A stretch of 64,000 bases of DNA from Pseudomonadales bacterium. Lineage in GTDB: Bacteria; Pseudomonadota; Gammaproteobacteria; Pseudomonadales; Pseudohongiellaceae. The stretch is from contig JAJDSZ010000090.1 in the NCBI GenBank assembly GCA_022827425.1, forward strand, positions 39,297-103,296, given 5' to 3'. How positions within the stretch are numbered: position 1 is the stretch's first letter; each line of letters begins with the position of its first letter. The translations under genes were made by a program, and so were the position numbers. Below the pieces are notes generated by a model, which saw only the letters and a program-made list of their open reading frames with translations, had not been told where the DNA came from and ran no database searches. Below are positions 33,700 through 43,049 of this stretch, in pieces.

Positions 33700-34046
33700 C
33701 TAGGGCCTATAAGAAATCCAGATTGCGCCGAAACCGACGCATCCCCCGAAGATTATCCCATGCTTATGTTCGTGATTGGCCCCGCTTCCATCCCGGGGCA
33801 GCAATTTCACTATTGACCATCAAGAACCCGGTAACCAAAGAGTACCTGACGGCGAAGTTCGACCGGCGTTTTGGCAAGTTCGAGCGCAAGATCGACAAAC
33901 GGTTCGGGAAACTCGACGCGGCAAGGTCGCGGAAGTTTCTCGCGACGGCCATTGTGGGCACCGCGGTCGGAACCGTCGGCATCGTGTCCCCCGATGATGT
34001 CGCTGATGTTGGAGCCCATGCTGGATGCTGCCGCGGGAGAGGCTCA
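33700..34046. other. Region between MITE copy 1 and dprA
   Basis: Contains only the coiled-coil ORF fragment at 33813 and a palindrome CCCCGCTTCCATCCCGGGG near 33780-33800. No other gene supported. Confidence 0.5.
33813..34046 (+). pseudogene. Possible fragment of a small coiled-coil membrane protein
   Basis: From a TTG at 33813 the frame reads VTKEYLTAKFDRRFGKFERK then IDKRFGKLDAARSRKFLATAI and a hydrophobic stretch (VGTAVGTVGIV). This looks like short coiled-coil/TM proteins that follow toxin or phage genes. No Shine-Dalgarno sequence is present and the frame runs on antisense through dprA, so the end is lost. A remnant is more likely than a gene. Confidence 0.3.
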
Positions 34047-35159
34047 TCAAACCGGAAAGTAACGCCCCCCCTGCTTGAGGACTGCGCCGGCAAGTTCGAG
34101 CTCAAGGAGTTTTACTGCGAGGTCTTGCTGGGAGAGGCCGGTTTGGTGGGCCAGGGTTTCCGGGAGCGAGCCGGATTCTTCGAGCAGGGCGAGCAGCTTG
34201 GCGTCCTCCGGATTGCGGGAGGCGGTTCTCCACGCTGCTGGGTTTTGGCTCGAACGGAAAGCATCGAGGGGGAGGATGCCTTCGAGTTCCTGCAGCACAT
34301 CTTGCGGCGATTCCACGAGTTTTGCGCCCTGGCGGATCAGTTGATGGCAGCCGCGGGAGAAGGAGCTTGAGATCGGGCCCGGCACGGCGAAGATCTCCCG
34401 GTTCTGCTGCAGGGCATATTTTGCGGTGACGAGGGAGCCGCTTTTCAGGCTGGCTTCCACCACCACCACGCCCGCGCAAAGTCCGCTGACAATGCGGTTG
34501 CGGCGGGGGAAGTGGGCCTTTGCTGGAGGGGAGCCGAGTGCGAACTCGGCAACCAGGGCGCCCTGGCGAAGGATTTGTTCCCGCAACTCGCGATTGCGAG
34601 CGGGATAACAGATATCGACGCCAGTGCCCATGACCGCAATGGTTAGCGCTTCGGCGGCCAGGGCGCCCTTGTGGGCTGCGGTGTCGATGCCAAGAGCCAT
34701 TCCCGAGCAGACCGTCAGGCCCGCATCGCCCAGTTCGCGCGCCAGCCATTCCGCCTGCCGCCTGCCGTAGGCGCTGCCCCGGCGGCTGCCAACCATGGCG
34801 ACGGCTGGATTGTTGAGGCATTCGAGGCGGCCTTCCACGTACAACACCGGCGGCGGTGCCGGGATTTCCCGCAACAAGCGGGGATACTGCGGCGATTCGA
34901 AGTGGATGATGGCCCGACCGGCGTCTTCGGCCCAGGCAAGTTCGGCCCGCAATCTGCGGCTCAGCTTGCGTTCATCCACTGGATTCAATAGCGCCGTCAA
35001 CTGTTCATTGGACAGGCCCATCGCCAACAGCTCGGCCTTCGGCAATCGCCGAATGTGGCTCAGGGAACCCAATTCACCCAGGATTCTCGCCGCGACGCCG
35101 AGGCCGAAAGCGCTGTGATGCGCCAGCGTGAGATAGTCTTTGGTCAGGGAATCATCCAT
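34047..35159 (-). CDS. dprA: DNA-processing protein DprA
   Basis: 370-aa protein that loads RecA on incoming ssDNA during natural transformation. The Rossmann-like DprA domain shows AMVGSRRGSAYGRRQAEWLA, VCSGMALGIDTAAHKGAL, AVMGTGVDICYPARN, ALGSPPAKAHFPRRNRIVSGL and GSLVTAKYAL. A C-terminal winged-helix DML1-like domain follows (LPETLAHQTGLSQQDLAVKL). ATG at 35159 with GGAAA upstream is chosen. In Pseudomonas a LysM gene usually lies between def and dprA; here that place holds a MITE. Confidence 0.94.
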   Translation of the reverse strand: MDDSLTKDYLTLAHHSAFGLGVAARILGELGSLSHIRRLPKAELLAMGLSNEQLTALLNPVDERKLSRRLRAELAWAEDAGRAIIHFESPQYPRLLREIPAPPPVLYVEGRLECLNNPAVAMVGSRRGSAYGRRQAEWLARELGDAGLTVCSGMALGIDTAAHKGALAAEALTIAVMGTGVDICYPARNRELREQILRQGALVAEFALGSPPAKAHFPRRNRIVSGLCAGVVVVEASLKSGSLVTAKYALQQNREIFAVPGPISSSFSRGCHQLIRQGAKLVESPQDVLQELEGILPLDAFRSSQNPAAWRTASRNPEDAKLLALLEESGSLPETLAHQTGLSQQDLAVKLLELELAGAVLKQGGRYFPV

Positions 35160-35468
35160 AACAAATTTCCGCATGGGGCTGCTATAATTTCCTGCTAGCC
35201 CGGACAACCAGCCGACTGAGCCGGGCCATTGGGGAAGCTCTGATCAAGTCAGAGCTTCCCCGCGCACATGGAAGTGCCGCCGAATTCGATGGGTGACGGC
35301 AAGCGTTTTCGAAGCGCGGCTTCGAGCGCGGTCGCAACGGCGCGGAGCTACGCTCCGCGACTGGAGCAAGCCATTGAATTCGTGAGCAAAACAAAGCCAC
35401 GCCTTTGTTTTGCGATAATGAAAAACTCCACGGATGGAGTTTTTCAGAGAATACTTGGCGGAGTTGTG
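35160..35468. other. dprA-def intergenic region occupied by a MITE
   Basis: Divergent dprA and def are separated by 309 bases, of which 222 are the MITE copy. TATAAT at 35183-35188 on the plus strand could be the original def promoter -10, now about 280 bases upstream. Within the MITE an extended -10-like TGCGATAAT lies at 35411-35419. Confidence 0.6.
35233..35454. mobile_element. Multi-hairpin MITE-like element, copy 2, upstream of def
   Basis: 222 bp; same start (GGAAGCTCTGAT) and end (TTTTTCAGAGAATAC) as copy 1. Flanked by TTGG at 35229-35232 and 35455-35458, a different 4-bp duplication from copy 1, so the two insertions are independent. It carries an extra palindromic insert (GCGGAGCTACGCTCCGC region, about 35294-35368). 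Its right end is ten bases from the def Shine-Dalgarno sequence. The terminal AACTCCA/TGGAGTT hairpin with T run looks like a terminator. Confidence 0.75.
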
Positions 35469-35975
35469 ATGGCTTTGTTACCGATTCTGGAGTTCCCCGA
35501 CCCGAGGCTGCGCAAGGCGGCAAGCCCGGTGACCCATTTTGACGACAAGCTCCGCCACTTCGTCGACGATATGTTCGAAACCATGTACCAGTCCGAGGGA
35601 ATCGGCCTCGCCGCGACTCAGGTCAATGTCCACAAGCGCCTGATCGTGCTCGACGTTTCGGAAGAAAAGAATAGTCCCCATGTCTTCATAAATCCAGAAT
35701 TCGAGGTCATTGAGGAAGAATTGCGGGATTATCAGGAAGGCTGCCTTTCGGTTCCCGGCTTTTTCGAGGAAGTGTCCCGGCCCCGGGCGATTCGCGTCAG
35801 CGCAAGGGACCGCAATGGAGAAAGCTTCGAGCTTGAGGCCCGGGACCTGCTTGCGGTCTGCATCCAGCACGAAATCGATCATCTGGACGGCAAGTTGTTC
35901 GTCGATTATCTCAGCCCTCTCAAGCGCCAGCGCATTCGCGGCAAGCTGCAGAAGGAACAGCGGAAGTCGGCCTGA
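35469..35975 (+). CDS. def: Peptide deformylase
   Basis: 168-aa metalloenzyme removing the formyl group from nascent peptides. All three motifs are present: [16 protein letters not shown] with the metal Cys, and QHEIDHLDG with the two metal His and catalytic Glu. GGAG lies seven bases before ATG at 35469, just after the right end of the MITE. It is followed by fmt at five bases, its functional partner in the formyl-methionine cycle. Confidence 0.97.
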   Translation: MALLPILEFPDPRLRKAASPVTHFDDKLRHFVDDMFETMYQSEGIGLAATQVNVHKRLIVLDVSEEKNSPHVFINPEFEVIEEELRDYQEGCLSVPGFFEEVSRPRAIRVSARDRNGESFELEARDLLAVCIQHEIDHLDGKLFVDYLSPLKRQRIRGKLQKEQRKSA

Positions 35976-35980
35976 CCCCG

Positions 35981-36943
35981 ATGCCGCCTGGTTTGCGACT
36001 GTGTTTCGCGGGCACGCCGCCATTTGCCGCCGCCCATCTTGCCGCCCTGCACCGGGCGGGCCATGAAATCGCCGCGGTCTTTACCCAACCCGACCGTCCC
36101 GCCGGTCGCGGCCGCAAACTGCTGCCCAGCGCAGTCGCCACCATCGCCGGAGAGCTTGGTCTGCCTCTGCGCAAGCCCACGAGCATGGCCGGCGAGGCCC
36201 CGGCCACATTGCTCGCATCGTTCCGGCCCGATGCGCTGATCGTTGCCGCCTATGGCCTGATTCTGCCGAAATCGATTCTGGAGACACCGCGTCTTGGCTG
36301 CATCAATGTCCACGCTTCGCTGCTGCCCCGCTGGCGCGGCGCGGCGCCCATCGAGCGCGCCCTGCTCGCGGGCGACCAGCGCACCGGTGTCAGCATCATG
36401 CAAATGGATGAAGGCCTGGACACCGGCCCGGTCCTGTTGCAGCGGGAGGTGGCCATTCTTGCCGGGGATGACCGCAATGCGCTGGAAACAAAACTCGCCG
36501 AAGCCGGCTGCGCGGCGCTGCTCCGCAGCCTTGAGCATCTTCCGGAACTGCTTGCCGGTTCCACACCACAGGACAATGGGCTGGCAACCTATGCCGGCAA
36601 ACTAGGCAAAGACGATGCCATGATCGACTGGACCCGGAATGCGCGGTTCATCAGCCGGCAGGTGCGCACCGGCATCGGCCGCATGCCCGCCTTCTGTTTC
36701 GCCGGAAAGCGGCGCATCAGGATTCTGAAAGCCGCCGCCAGGGATTGGGACCGGTCCGGAACGCCTGGAAAGATCGTCGAGTTTGACAAGAATGGCTTGC
36801 TGGTGGCCTGCGGCGAAGGCGCGCTTTGCATTACATCGCTGCAATTGCCCGGCAGGAAACCCGTCTCACCGGGGGCCTTGCTGCATTCCGCCGCGGCACC
36901 TTTTGCCAGGGGCATGGTTCTGCAAGATCGGGCGGTCGGTTAG
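35981..36943 (+). CDS. fmt: Methionyl-tRNA formyltransferase
   Basis: 320 aa; formylates initiator Met-tRNA using 10-formyl-THF. N-terminal domain: FAGTPPFAAAHLAAL, FTQPDRPAGRGRKL, AAYGLILPKSIL and the catalytic INVHASLLPRWRGAAPI with SIMQMDEGLDTGPVL. C-terminal OB-like domain follows from about residue 205. It starts five bases after def and ends four bases before rsmB, so def-fmt-rsmB form one operon. Confidence 0.97.
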   Translation: MPPGLRLCFAGTPPFAAAHLAALHRAGHEIAAVFTQPDRPAGRGRKLLPSAVATIAGELGLPLRKPTSMAGEAPATLLASFRPDALIVAAYGLILPKSILETPRLGCINVHASLLPRWRGAAPIERALLAGDQRTGVSIMQMDEGLDTGPVLLQREVAILAGDDRNALETKLAEAGCAALLRSLEHLPELLAGSTPQDNGLATYAGKLGKDDAMIDWTRNARFISRQVRTGIGRMPAFCFAGKRRIRILKAAARDWDRSGTPGKIVEFDKNGLLVACGEGALCITSLQLPGRKPVSPGALLHSAAAPFARGMVLQDRAVG

Positions 36944-36947
36944 CGCC

Positions 36948-38240
36948 ATGACTGTGCGCGCCACAGCCGCCCGCATTCTGGCCCGCCTTGCCGGACGCGG
37001 CGGCGCGTTGGGCGAGCAGCTGGCCGACCGTCGGAAACTGCGCGAGTACGGCCTGTTGCAGGAGATTTGCTACGGCGTCTGCCGTCACCATGAATCCCTC
37101 GCCTTCCTCCTCGGCGAGTTGCTCGAGCGACCCCTGCGCCAGCGCGACGCCGACCTGAAATACCTGCTGCTCGGCGCCCTGCATGAACTGCGCGATCTGG
37201 CCACGCCGCAGTACGCGGTAATCGATGAAAGCGTGAAAGCGGGCCATGCCCTCGGCAAGGAATGGTCGAAGCCTCTGGTAAACGCCGTATTGCGCAATTT
37301 TCAGCGGCAACGGGAGAAGCTTGAACTCGCTCTCGGACAGCAATCTGAAAGCATCCGCTACAGCCACCCGCAATGGTTGGCGCAATCCATTAGCAACGAC
37401 TGGCCCGAGCAATGGCTCTCGATACGGGAAGCCAACAATCGCAGGCCCCCCCTGTGCCTGCGGGCTAACCGCCGGCGCGGCAGCCGCATGGAAGCCATGC
37501 GGCTGTTGCGGGAAGCCGGTCTGGCCTGTTCGCCGGGGCGGCTCGCTCCATCAGCCGTGTACTTGCAGCAGGCGCGGCCGATTGGGGAGATTCCCGGTTT
37601 CGCAGAGGGCTGGTTCAGCGTCCAGGACGAAGCTTCCCAGCTTGTGCCCGGGTTGCTGGCCCCGGAACCCGGCGCACGCCTGCTCGATGCCTGCGCCGCG
37701 CCGGGAGGCAAGACCTGCCACCTCCTCGAAACCGCGCCGGAAAATCTCAGTTGCGTGGCGCTTGAGCGCGACCCCGGGCGCAGCGAAATGATCCGGGAAA
37801 ACCTCGATCGGCTCGATTTGACAGCCGAATCCGTCATTGCCGATGCCGGCATTCCCGCACAGTGGTGGGATGGAACCGCCTTCGACCGGATTCTGCTCGA
37901 TGCGCCCTGCTCGGCCACGGGGGTTATCCGGCGGCACCCCGATATCAAGCTGTCGCTGCGACCGAAGGATATCGCCGCCCACAGCAAGGAACAGTCGCGA
38001 TTGTTGCGGGCGCTGTGGGCTTGCCTGAAACCCGGCGGGCGAATCCTCTACACCACCTGTTCCCTGCTCAGGGAGGAGAACGAACAGGCCATCTCCCGCT
38101 TTCTGGCGGGGGCCGGGGATGCTAAAACCCTGCCCATCGCTGCCGATTGGGGATTAGAATGCGCATACGGAAAACAGTTGCACCCCGGCGGCTCGGAAGG
38201 CCCTGACGGATTCTACTTTTGCCTGTTGGAGAAGCTCTGA
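36948..38240 (+). CDS. rsmB: 16S rRNA m5C967 methyltransferase
   Basis: 430 aa. An NusB-like N-terminal domain (residues 1-140: ARILARLAGRGGALGEQLAD, LLLGALHELRDL, VNAVLRNFQRQ) precedes an SAM-dependent RNA m5C methyltransferase. Motifs: LLDACAAPGGKTCHLLE (SAM), DRILLDAPCSATGVIRRHPD with the Pro-Cys pair and LYTTCSLLREENE with the nucleophilic Cys. ATG at 36948 follows the fmt stop by four bases. Confidence 0.95.
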   Translation: MTVRATAARILARLAGRGGALGEQLADRRKLREYGLLQEICYGVCRHHESLAFLLGELLERPLRQRDADLKYLLLGALHELRDLATPQYAVIDESVKAGHALGKEWSKPLVNAVLRNFQRQREKLELALGQQSESIRYSHPQWLAQSISNDWPEQWLSIREANNRRPPLCLRANRRRGSRMEAMRLLREAGLACSPGRLAPSAVYLQQARPIGEIPGFAEGWFSVQDEASQLVPGLLAPEPGARLLDACAAPGGKTCHLLETAPENLSCVALERDPGRSEMIRENLDRLDLTAESVIADAGIPAQWWDGTAFDRILLDAPCSATGVIRRHPDIKLSLRPKDIAAHSKEQSRLLRALWACLKPGGRILYTTCSLLREENEQAISRFLAGAGDAKTLPIAADWGLECAYGKQLHPGGSEGPDGFYFCLLEKL

Positions 38241-38296
38241 TCCGGGCTGAGCCTGACCGCCCCGGCCGAGCTGCGAGCGCTACGCGGCACATTCTC

Positions 38297-39673
38297 ATGA
38301 AGATAATCGTTCTCGGCGCGAATCCGGTGGGCATCAGCCTGGCGAGCACCCTGTCCACCGAATCCAATGACGTAACCCTCGTGGACAGCGATGAAGCCCG
38401 CCTTGAAGGGCTCAAGCAGGGTATGGATATCCAGGTCGTCGGCGGTCGCGGCTCCCATCCCGACGTGCTTGAGCAGGCCGGCGTGGAGGATGCCGATCTG
38501 CTCATTGCGGTTTCCGAAAACGACGAATTGAACATGGTGGCCTGCCGGGTTGCCTATTCGCTGTATCGCACGCCGAAGAAAATCTGCCGGGTGCATTCCT
38601 CATCCTTCATTCGTTTCAGCGAAGAGCTGTTCGGCAGGCAGGGCATTGCGGTGGACACGCCGATCTGCCCGGAAATGATCGTCTCGGAAAACATCGAGCG
38701 CCTGATCGACCTGCCCGGTGCTTTGCAAGTGCTTGATTTCGCCGATGGCAGCGTACAGCTCGTGGGGGTCAAGGCGGTTTATGGCGGCCCTCTGGTGGGC
38801 CAGGAAATCCGCCTGCTGCGGCAACATATGCCCGCGGTGGACACCCGGGTGGCGGCGATATTCCGCAAGGACCGGCCCATTGTTCCCGAAGGCTCCACGG
38901 TGATCGAGGCGGAGGATGAGGTCTTTTTTGTCGCCGCCCAAAGTGACATACGCGCCTGTATCGGCGAAGTGCGGCCCATGGACCGTCCCTACCGCCGCAT
39001 CTTCATCGCCGGCGGCGGCAATATCGGCCTGCGCCTCGCAACGCAACTCGAATCGCGCTACAAGGTCAAGCTCGTGGAACGCAGCGCGGCGCGCTGCGAC
39101 TTCCTCACGGGACAGCTCGCAAGCACCCTCGTGCTGCTCGGCGAAACCTCGGACCGGGAACTGCTCATCAGCGAGAACATCGAGGATGCCGATGTGTTTG
39201 TCGCCCTCACCAACGACGATGAGGCCAACATCATGTCGTGCATGATGGCCAAGCGGCTCGGCGCGAAAAAGGTCATGGCGCTGATCAATAACCCCGACTA
39301 TGTGGACCTCATCCAGGGCGGCGAGATCGATATCGCCATCTCTCCCCAGCAGGCCACCATCGGCAGTGTGCTGACCAAGGTGCGGCGGGCGGATTTCGCC
39401 AATGTCCACTCCCTGCGCCGGGGCGCCGCCGAGGCGGTGGAGGCGGTGGTGCATGGCGATGTGGCCTCGTCGAAAGTCATCGGGCGGGAATTGCGCGACC
39501 TGAACCTGCCGGATGGCATTACCGTGGGCGCCATTGTGCGCGGGAAGGGCGTGCACATCGCCCATGACGACACCCGGGTCGAGTCCGGCGACCACGTCAT
39601 CCTGTTTCTTGTGGACCGCAGGCACGTGGCGCTGGTGGAGCGACTGTTCGGGGCCGGATTCGCGCACTTCTGA
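38297..39673 (+). CDS. trkA: Trk potassium uptake NAD-binding subunit
   Basis: 458-aa cytoplasmic peripheral subunit controlling TrkH. Two Rossmann/RCK-N halves, each with a RCK-C domain: MKIIVLGANPVGISLASTL at residues 1-19 and FIAGGGNIGLRLATQLE near 235. The first dinucleotide motif is GANPVG instead of GAGQVG, so NAD binding may be weaker in that half. ATG at 38297 is chosen because the fold begins there. Seven bases separate it from trkH. Confidence 0.95.
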   Translation: MKIIVLGANPVGISLASTLSTESNDVTLVDSDEARLEGLKQGMDIQVVGGRGSHPDVLEQAGVEDADLLIAVSENDELNMVACRVAYSLYRTPKKICRVHSSSFIRFSEELFGRQGIAVDTPICPEMIVSENIERLIDLPGALQVLDFADGSVQLVGVKAVYGGPLVGQEIRLLRQHMPAVDTRVAAIFRKDRPIVPEGSTVIEAEDEVFFVAAQSDIRACIGEVRPMDRPYRRIFIAGGGNIGLRLATQLESRYKVKLVERSAARCDFLTGQLASTLVLLGETSDRELLISENIEDADVFVALTNDDEANIMSCMMAKRLGAKKVMALINNPDYVDLIQGGEIDIAISPQQATIGSVLTKVRRADFANVHSLRRGAAEAVEAVVHGDVASSKVIGRELRDLNLPDGITVGAIVRGKGVHIAHDDTRVESGDHVILFLVDRRHVALVERLFGAGFAHF

Positions 39674-39679
39674 GGCATC

Positions 39680-41128
39680 ATGCACCCCTTCATGATCACC
39701 AAGATTCTCGGCATCCTGTTGATGCTGTTCAGCTTGCTGGGAACCTTGCCGCCGATGCTCGTTTCCCTGCTGTACCGCGACGGCATGATCGGGGTTTTCT
39801 TCACCACTTTCCTGAGCCTGCTGCTGCTTGGCGCGGGCCTTTGGGGGCTGACCGCCCGCAATCGCAAGGAATTGACGATCCGCGACGGCTTTCTGGTGGT
39901 GACGCTTTTCTGGAGCGTGCTCGGGCTGGCGGGCTGTCTGCCTTTCGTGCTGGCGCTGGATCTCAGCCTTGCCGATGCGGTGTTCGAATCCCTGTCGGGC
40001 CTCACCACCACCGGCGCCACTGTGATCGTCGGCCTGGACGGACTGCCCAGATCGATCCTGTTCTACCGGCAATTGCTGCAATGGATGGGCGGCATGGGAA
40101 TCATCGTGCTCGCCATGGCCCTGCTGCCCATGCTCGGTATCGGCGGCATGCAGTTGTACCAGGCGGAAACGCCGGGGCCGCTCAAGGACAACAAGCTGGT
40201 GCCGCGGCTGGCCGAAACCGCCAAGGCGCTCTGGTACATCTATCTGGCGCTGACCCTGGCCTGCGCCCTGGCCTACTGGGCCGTGGGCATGGAGGCCTTC
40301 GACGCCATCAGCCACGCCTTCACCACAGTGGCCATCGGCGGCTTTTCCACCCATGACGCCAGCATCGGCTATTTTGACAACCCGGCGGTGGATCTGGTGG
40401 CGATCGTCTTCATGGTGATCGCCGGGGTCAATTTCGCCCTGCATTTCACCGCCTGGCAGCGCCGTTCCATCAAGCACTATCTCGCCGATCCGGAATTCCG
40501 CTTTTACGCCTTCATCCTCGGTTTTCTGTCATTCGCCGCCATTGGCATTCTCTATCTCACCGCCACGTACGACAGTTTCTTCGAGGCCGCCATCAAGGGG
40601 TTGTTCCAAGTGGTTTCCATCGCCACCACCACGGGTTTTGTCACCGACGACTTCAGCGCCTGGCCGCTGTTCCTGCCCTACCTGCTGCTGTACGCGGCGA
40701 TTATCGGGGCCTGCGCCGGCTCCACCGGCGGCGGCATCAAGGTGATCCGCATCCTGCTGATCTTCAAGCAGGGCTTTCGCGAGGTCCAGCGGCTGATTCA
40801 CCCCAAGGCCGTCATCCCCATCAAGCTTGGCAGCAAGCGGGTGCCTGACCGGGTAATCGAATCGGTGTGGGGTTTCTTCGCGGTGTATGTGATGGTGTTC
40901 ATGCTGATGCTGCTCGCCCTGCTCGCGTCGGGGGTCGAAATCATCACCGCTTTCAGCGCCGTGGGCGCCTGCATCAACAATCTCGGGCCGGGGCTTGCGG
41001 ATGTCTCGTCAAGCTATGCTGCCCTGCCGGTCACCGCGAAGTGGATACTCTGCGTCGCCATGCTCCTCGGCAGGCTGGAAGTGTTCACCCTGCTGGTATT
41101 GTTCACGCCGATGTTCTGGCGGCGATAG
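39680..41128 (+). CDS. trkH: Trk potassium uptake channel subunit
   Basis: 482-aa polytopic membrane protein importing K+. The selectivity-filter loops carry glycine signatures: LTTTGATVIVG, FTTVAIGGFSTHD, ATTTGFVTDDF and a last INNLGPGLAD. Length equals E. coli TrkH (483 aa). Its TAG stop lies in a family A repeat shared with the convergent acyltransferase gene. Confidence 0.96.
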   Translation: MHPFMITKILGILLMLFSLLGTLPPMLVSLLYRDGMIGVFFTTFLSLLLLGAGLWGLTARNRKELTIRDGFLVVTLFWSVLGLAGCLPFVLALDLSLADAVFESLSGLTTTGATVIVGLDGLPRSILFYRQLLQWMGGMGIIVLAMALLPMLGIGGMQLYQAETPGPLKDNKLVPRLAETAKALWYIYLALTLACALAYWAVGMEAFDAISHAFTTVAIGGFSTHDASIGYFDNPAVDLVAIVFMVIAGVNFALHFTAWQRRSIKHYLADPEFRFYAFILGFLSFAAIGILYLTATYDSFFEAAIKGLFQVVSIATTTGFVTDDFSAWPLFLPYLLLYAAIIGACAGSTGGGIKVIRILLIFKQGFREVQRLIHPKAVIPIKLGSKRVPDRVIESVWGFFAVYVMVFMLMLLALLASGVEIITAFSAVGACINNLGPGLADVSSSYAALPVTAKWILCVAMLLGRLEVFTLLVLFTPMFWRR

Positions 41129-41168
41129 CGAATTTTCGCTTTCGCGAATTCCTACGGCGCAGGCTCCT
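41119..41168. repeat. Family A repeat between trkH and the acyltransferase gene
   Basis: On the minus strand it reads AGGAGCCTGCGCCGTAGGAA, then TTCGCGAAAGCGAAAATTCG and CTATCGCC. Both stop codons of the convergent genes are inside it: TAG of trkH and, on the other strand, TAG of the acyltransferase. It matches 60843-60890 (parB end) and 26935-26972. Confidence 0.75.
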
Positions 41169-42015
41169 GGTAAAATTCCGCGCCGTCGGGGCGGCGGCGG
41201 AATCGCTTGTATTCCCATTGATATTGCTCCGGGCACTGGCGCACCAGTTCCTCCACGGCCTGATTCATCGCTGCAATCGAATCGGACAATCGTTCCCGGC
41301 GCAGATCAAGCTCGCCCATGTGGATGCGGAATCCCGCCGCCCGGGGCAAACGCTCGGCATAGCCGCAGAACACCCGCACCCCGGGGCGCTGGGCAAGCCG
41401 GGCCGCCAGGGTCATGGTGTACGCGGGCTCGCCAAAGAATGGCGCGAACTCGCCGCTGCCGTCGGCGGGAACCTGGTCGGGCAGAATGCCGATGACTTCA
41501 CCCCTGCCCACAGCCCGCAGCAGTTTCGCCACGCCGGCTTTGCCGGCAGCCGCCATGCGCAGGCCGCCTCTTTCCCGGCTTGCCCGCAGCAATGCATCGA
41601 AAGCGGAGGACCTTGGCGGGGCGTACAGGAAACTCGATGGCTGCCCGTAGCACATGGATATGCCGAAGATTTCCCAGTTTCCCAGATGTGGCGCAAGCAG
41701 TATCGCCCCGGAGCCCGATTGCGCGGCCCGGCGAAATTCCGCAACTTCCGCCGATTCCCGCAATAGCGCTTGCAGTTTCGGCAGGGGCCAGCGCCAGGCG
41801 CGGCCCATCTCGAACAGGGCGCAAAGCGAGTGTTGCAGGCTCGCCCTGGCAAGCTCGCGGACCGCGGCCTCGTCGAGTTCCGGAAAACAGGTTCGCAGAT
41901 TGCGCAATGTGGTTCCGGCGGCGCGACCCCGAATTCGCAGCAGCAGGCTGCCCAGACAGCGGGCCGCAGCTTGCAGCATGGGCAGGGGCAGGCGGGCGCC
42001 AATGGCCAGAAACAT
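41152..42015 (-). CDS. LpxL-family lipid A acyltransferase
   Basis: 287 aa. HX4E dyad as HLGNWE at residues 110-115, preceded by GAILLAPH, then SSFLYAPPRSSAFDALL, GILPDQVPADGSGEFAPFFG and YQWEYKRFRRRPDG. An acyltransferase of this family lies near glyQ in Pseudomonas as well. It is shorter than LpxL of E. coli (306 aa) but has all motifs. The last residues (EPAP) are encoded by a repeat. Transcribed away from glyQ. Confidence 0.88.
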   Translation of the reverse strand: MFLAIGARLPLPMLQAAARCLGSLLLRIRGRAAGTTLRNLRTCFPELDEAAVRELARASLQHSLCALFEMGRAWRWPLPKLQALLRESAEVAEFRRAAQSGSGAILLAPHLGNWEIFGISMCYGQPSSFLYAPPRSSAFDALLRASRERGGLRMAAAGKAGVAKLLRAVGRGEVIGILPDQVPADGSGEFAPFFGEPAYTMTLAARLAQRPGVRVFCGYAERLPRAAGFRIHMGELDLRRERLSDSIAAMNQAVEELVRQCPEQYQWEYKRFRRRPDGAEFYQEPAP

Positions 42016-42057
42016 CCGGAAAAAGAGAAGTTTGATCAGTTGCCTGCCTCGGGAACA

Positions 42058-42086
42058 TTGTGGATAACGCAGGGGAATTCTAGGAT
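42058..42086 (+). promoter_or_regulatory. glyQ promoter overlapped by a DnaA box
   Basis: TTGTGG at 42058-42063, a 17-base spacer, TAGGAT at 42081-42086. The perfect DnaA 9-mer TGTGGATAA (reverse of TTATCCACA) is at 42059-42067, over the -35. It lies about 10 kb from the dnaA-rpmH region. Confidence 0.5.
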
Positions 42087-42125
42087 AATCGCGGCCTTTC
42101 TTGTAGCTTCCCCTCCAGTCCTGAC

Positions 42126-43049
42126 GTGAGCGCCGGCGCCGATCCGAAAACCTTCCAGGGGCTTATCCTGGCGTTGCAGCAATTCTGGGCCGACAAGGGC
42201 TGTGTGGTACTGCAGCCCCTGGACATGGAAGTCGGCGCGGGAACCTTTCATCCGGCTACCTTTCTCCGCGCCATCGGCCCGGAAAGCTGGAATTGCGCCT
42301 ATGTGCAGCCCAGCCGTCGCCCGGGCGACGGCCGCTACGGCGAAAACCCCAACCGCCTGCAGCATTATTACCAGTACCAGGTCATCCTCAAACCTTCGCC
42401 CGGGGAGATTCAGCAGCAATACCTGGACTCCCTCGCCCACCTCGGGATCGACATGGCGGTTCACGATGTGCGCTTTGTGGAGGACAACTGGGAATCACCC
42501 ACCCTGGGCGCCTGGGGCCTGGGCTGGGAAGTCTGGCTCGACGGGATGGAAATCACCCAGTTCACCTATTTTCAGCAAGTGGGCGGGCTCGAATGCCATC
42601 CGGTGAGCGGCGAGATCACCTATGGCATCGAGCGTATCGCCATGTATCTGCAACAGGTGGACAGCGTCTACGACATCGTCTGGTGCGATGGTCCCGGAGG
42701 CCCGGTGAGCTATGGCGATGTTTTCCGGCAAAATGAAGTGGAAATGTCCGCCTTCAACTTCGAAATGGCCGATACCGGCAAGCTGTTCGCCTACTTTGAC
42801 GATTGCGAGACCATGTGCGAGGCCCTGCTTGGCGGGAATCTGCCGCTGCCAGCCTACGAGCAGGTGCTCAAGGCTTCGCACTATTTCAATCTGCTGGACG
42901 CCCGCAAGGCGATATCGGTAACCGAGCGGCAACGCTTCATCCTGCGGGTGCGCGCCATGGCCAGGGCGGTGGCCGGAGCCTATCTCGAAAGCCGCCGCAG
43001 GCTTGGCTTCCCCCTGGCCCCGGAAGAGTTGCGCCGTGACTACGCCTGA
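42126..43049 (+). CDS. glyQ: Glycyl-tRNA synthetase alpha subunit
   Basis: 307-aa class II synthetase catalytic subunit of the alpha2beta2 type. Motifs: [61 protein letters not shown] and [21 protein letters not shown] start at 42126. glyS starts before its stop (14-base overlap). Confidence 0.97.
   Translation: MSAGADPKTFQGLILALQQFWADKGCVVLQPLDMEVGAGTFHPATFLRAIGPESWNCAYVQPSRRPGDGRYGENPNRLQHYYQYQVILKPSPGEIQQQYLDSLAHLGIDMAVHDVRFVEDNWESPTLGAWGLGWEVWLDGMEITQFTYFQQVGGLECHPVSGEITYGIERIAMYLQQVDSVYDIVWCDGPGGPVSYGDVFRQNEVEMSAFNFEMADTGKLFAYFDDCETMCEALLGGNLPLPAYEQVLKASHYFNLLDARKAISVTERQRFILRVRAMARAVAGAYLESRRRLGFPLAPEELRRDYA

Noticed and set aside
38600..40477. 625-codon minus-strand frame opposite trkA and trkH
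   Set aside because: His/Gln-rich shadow translation with no domain; trkA and trkH are well supported.
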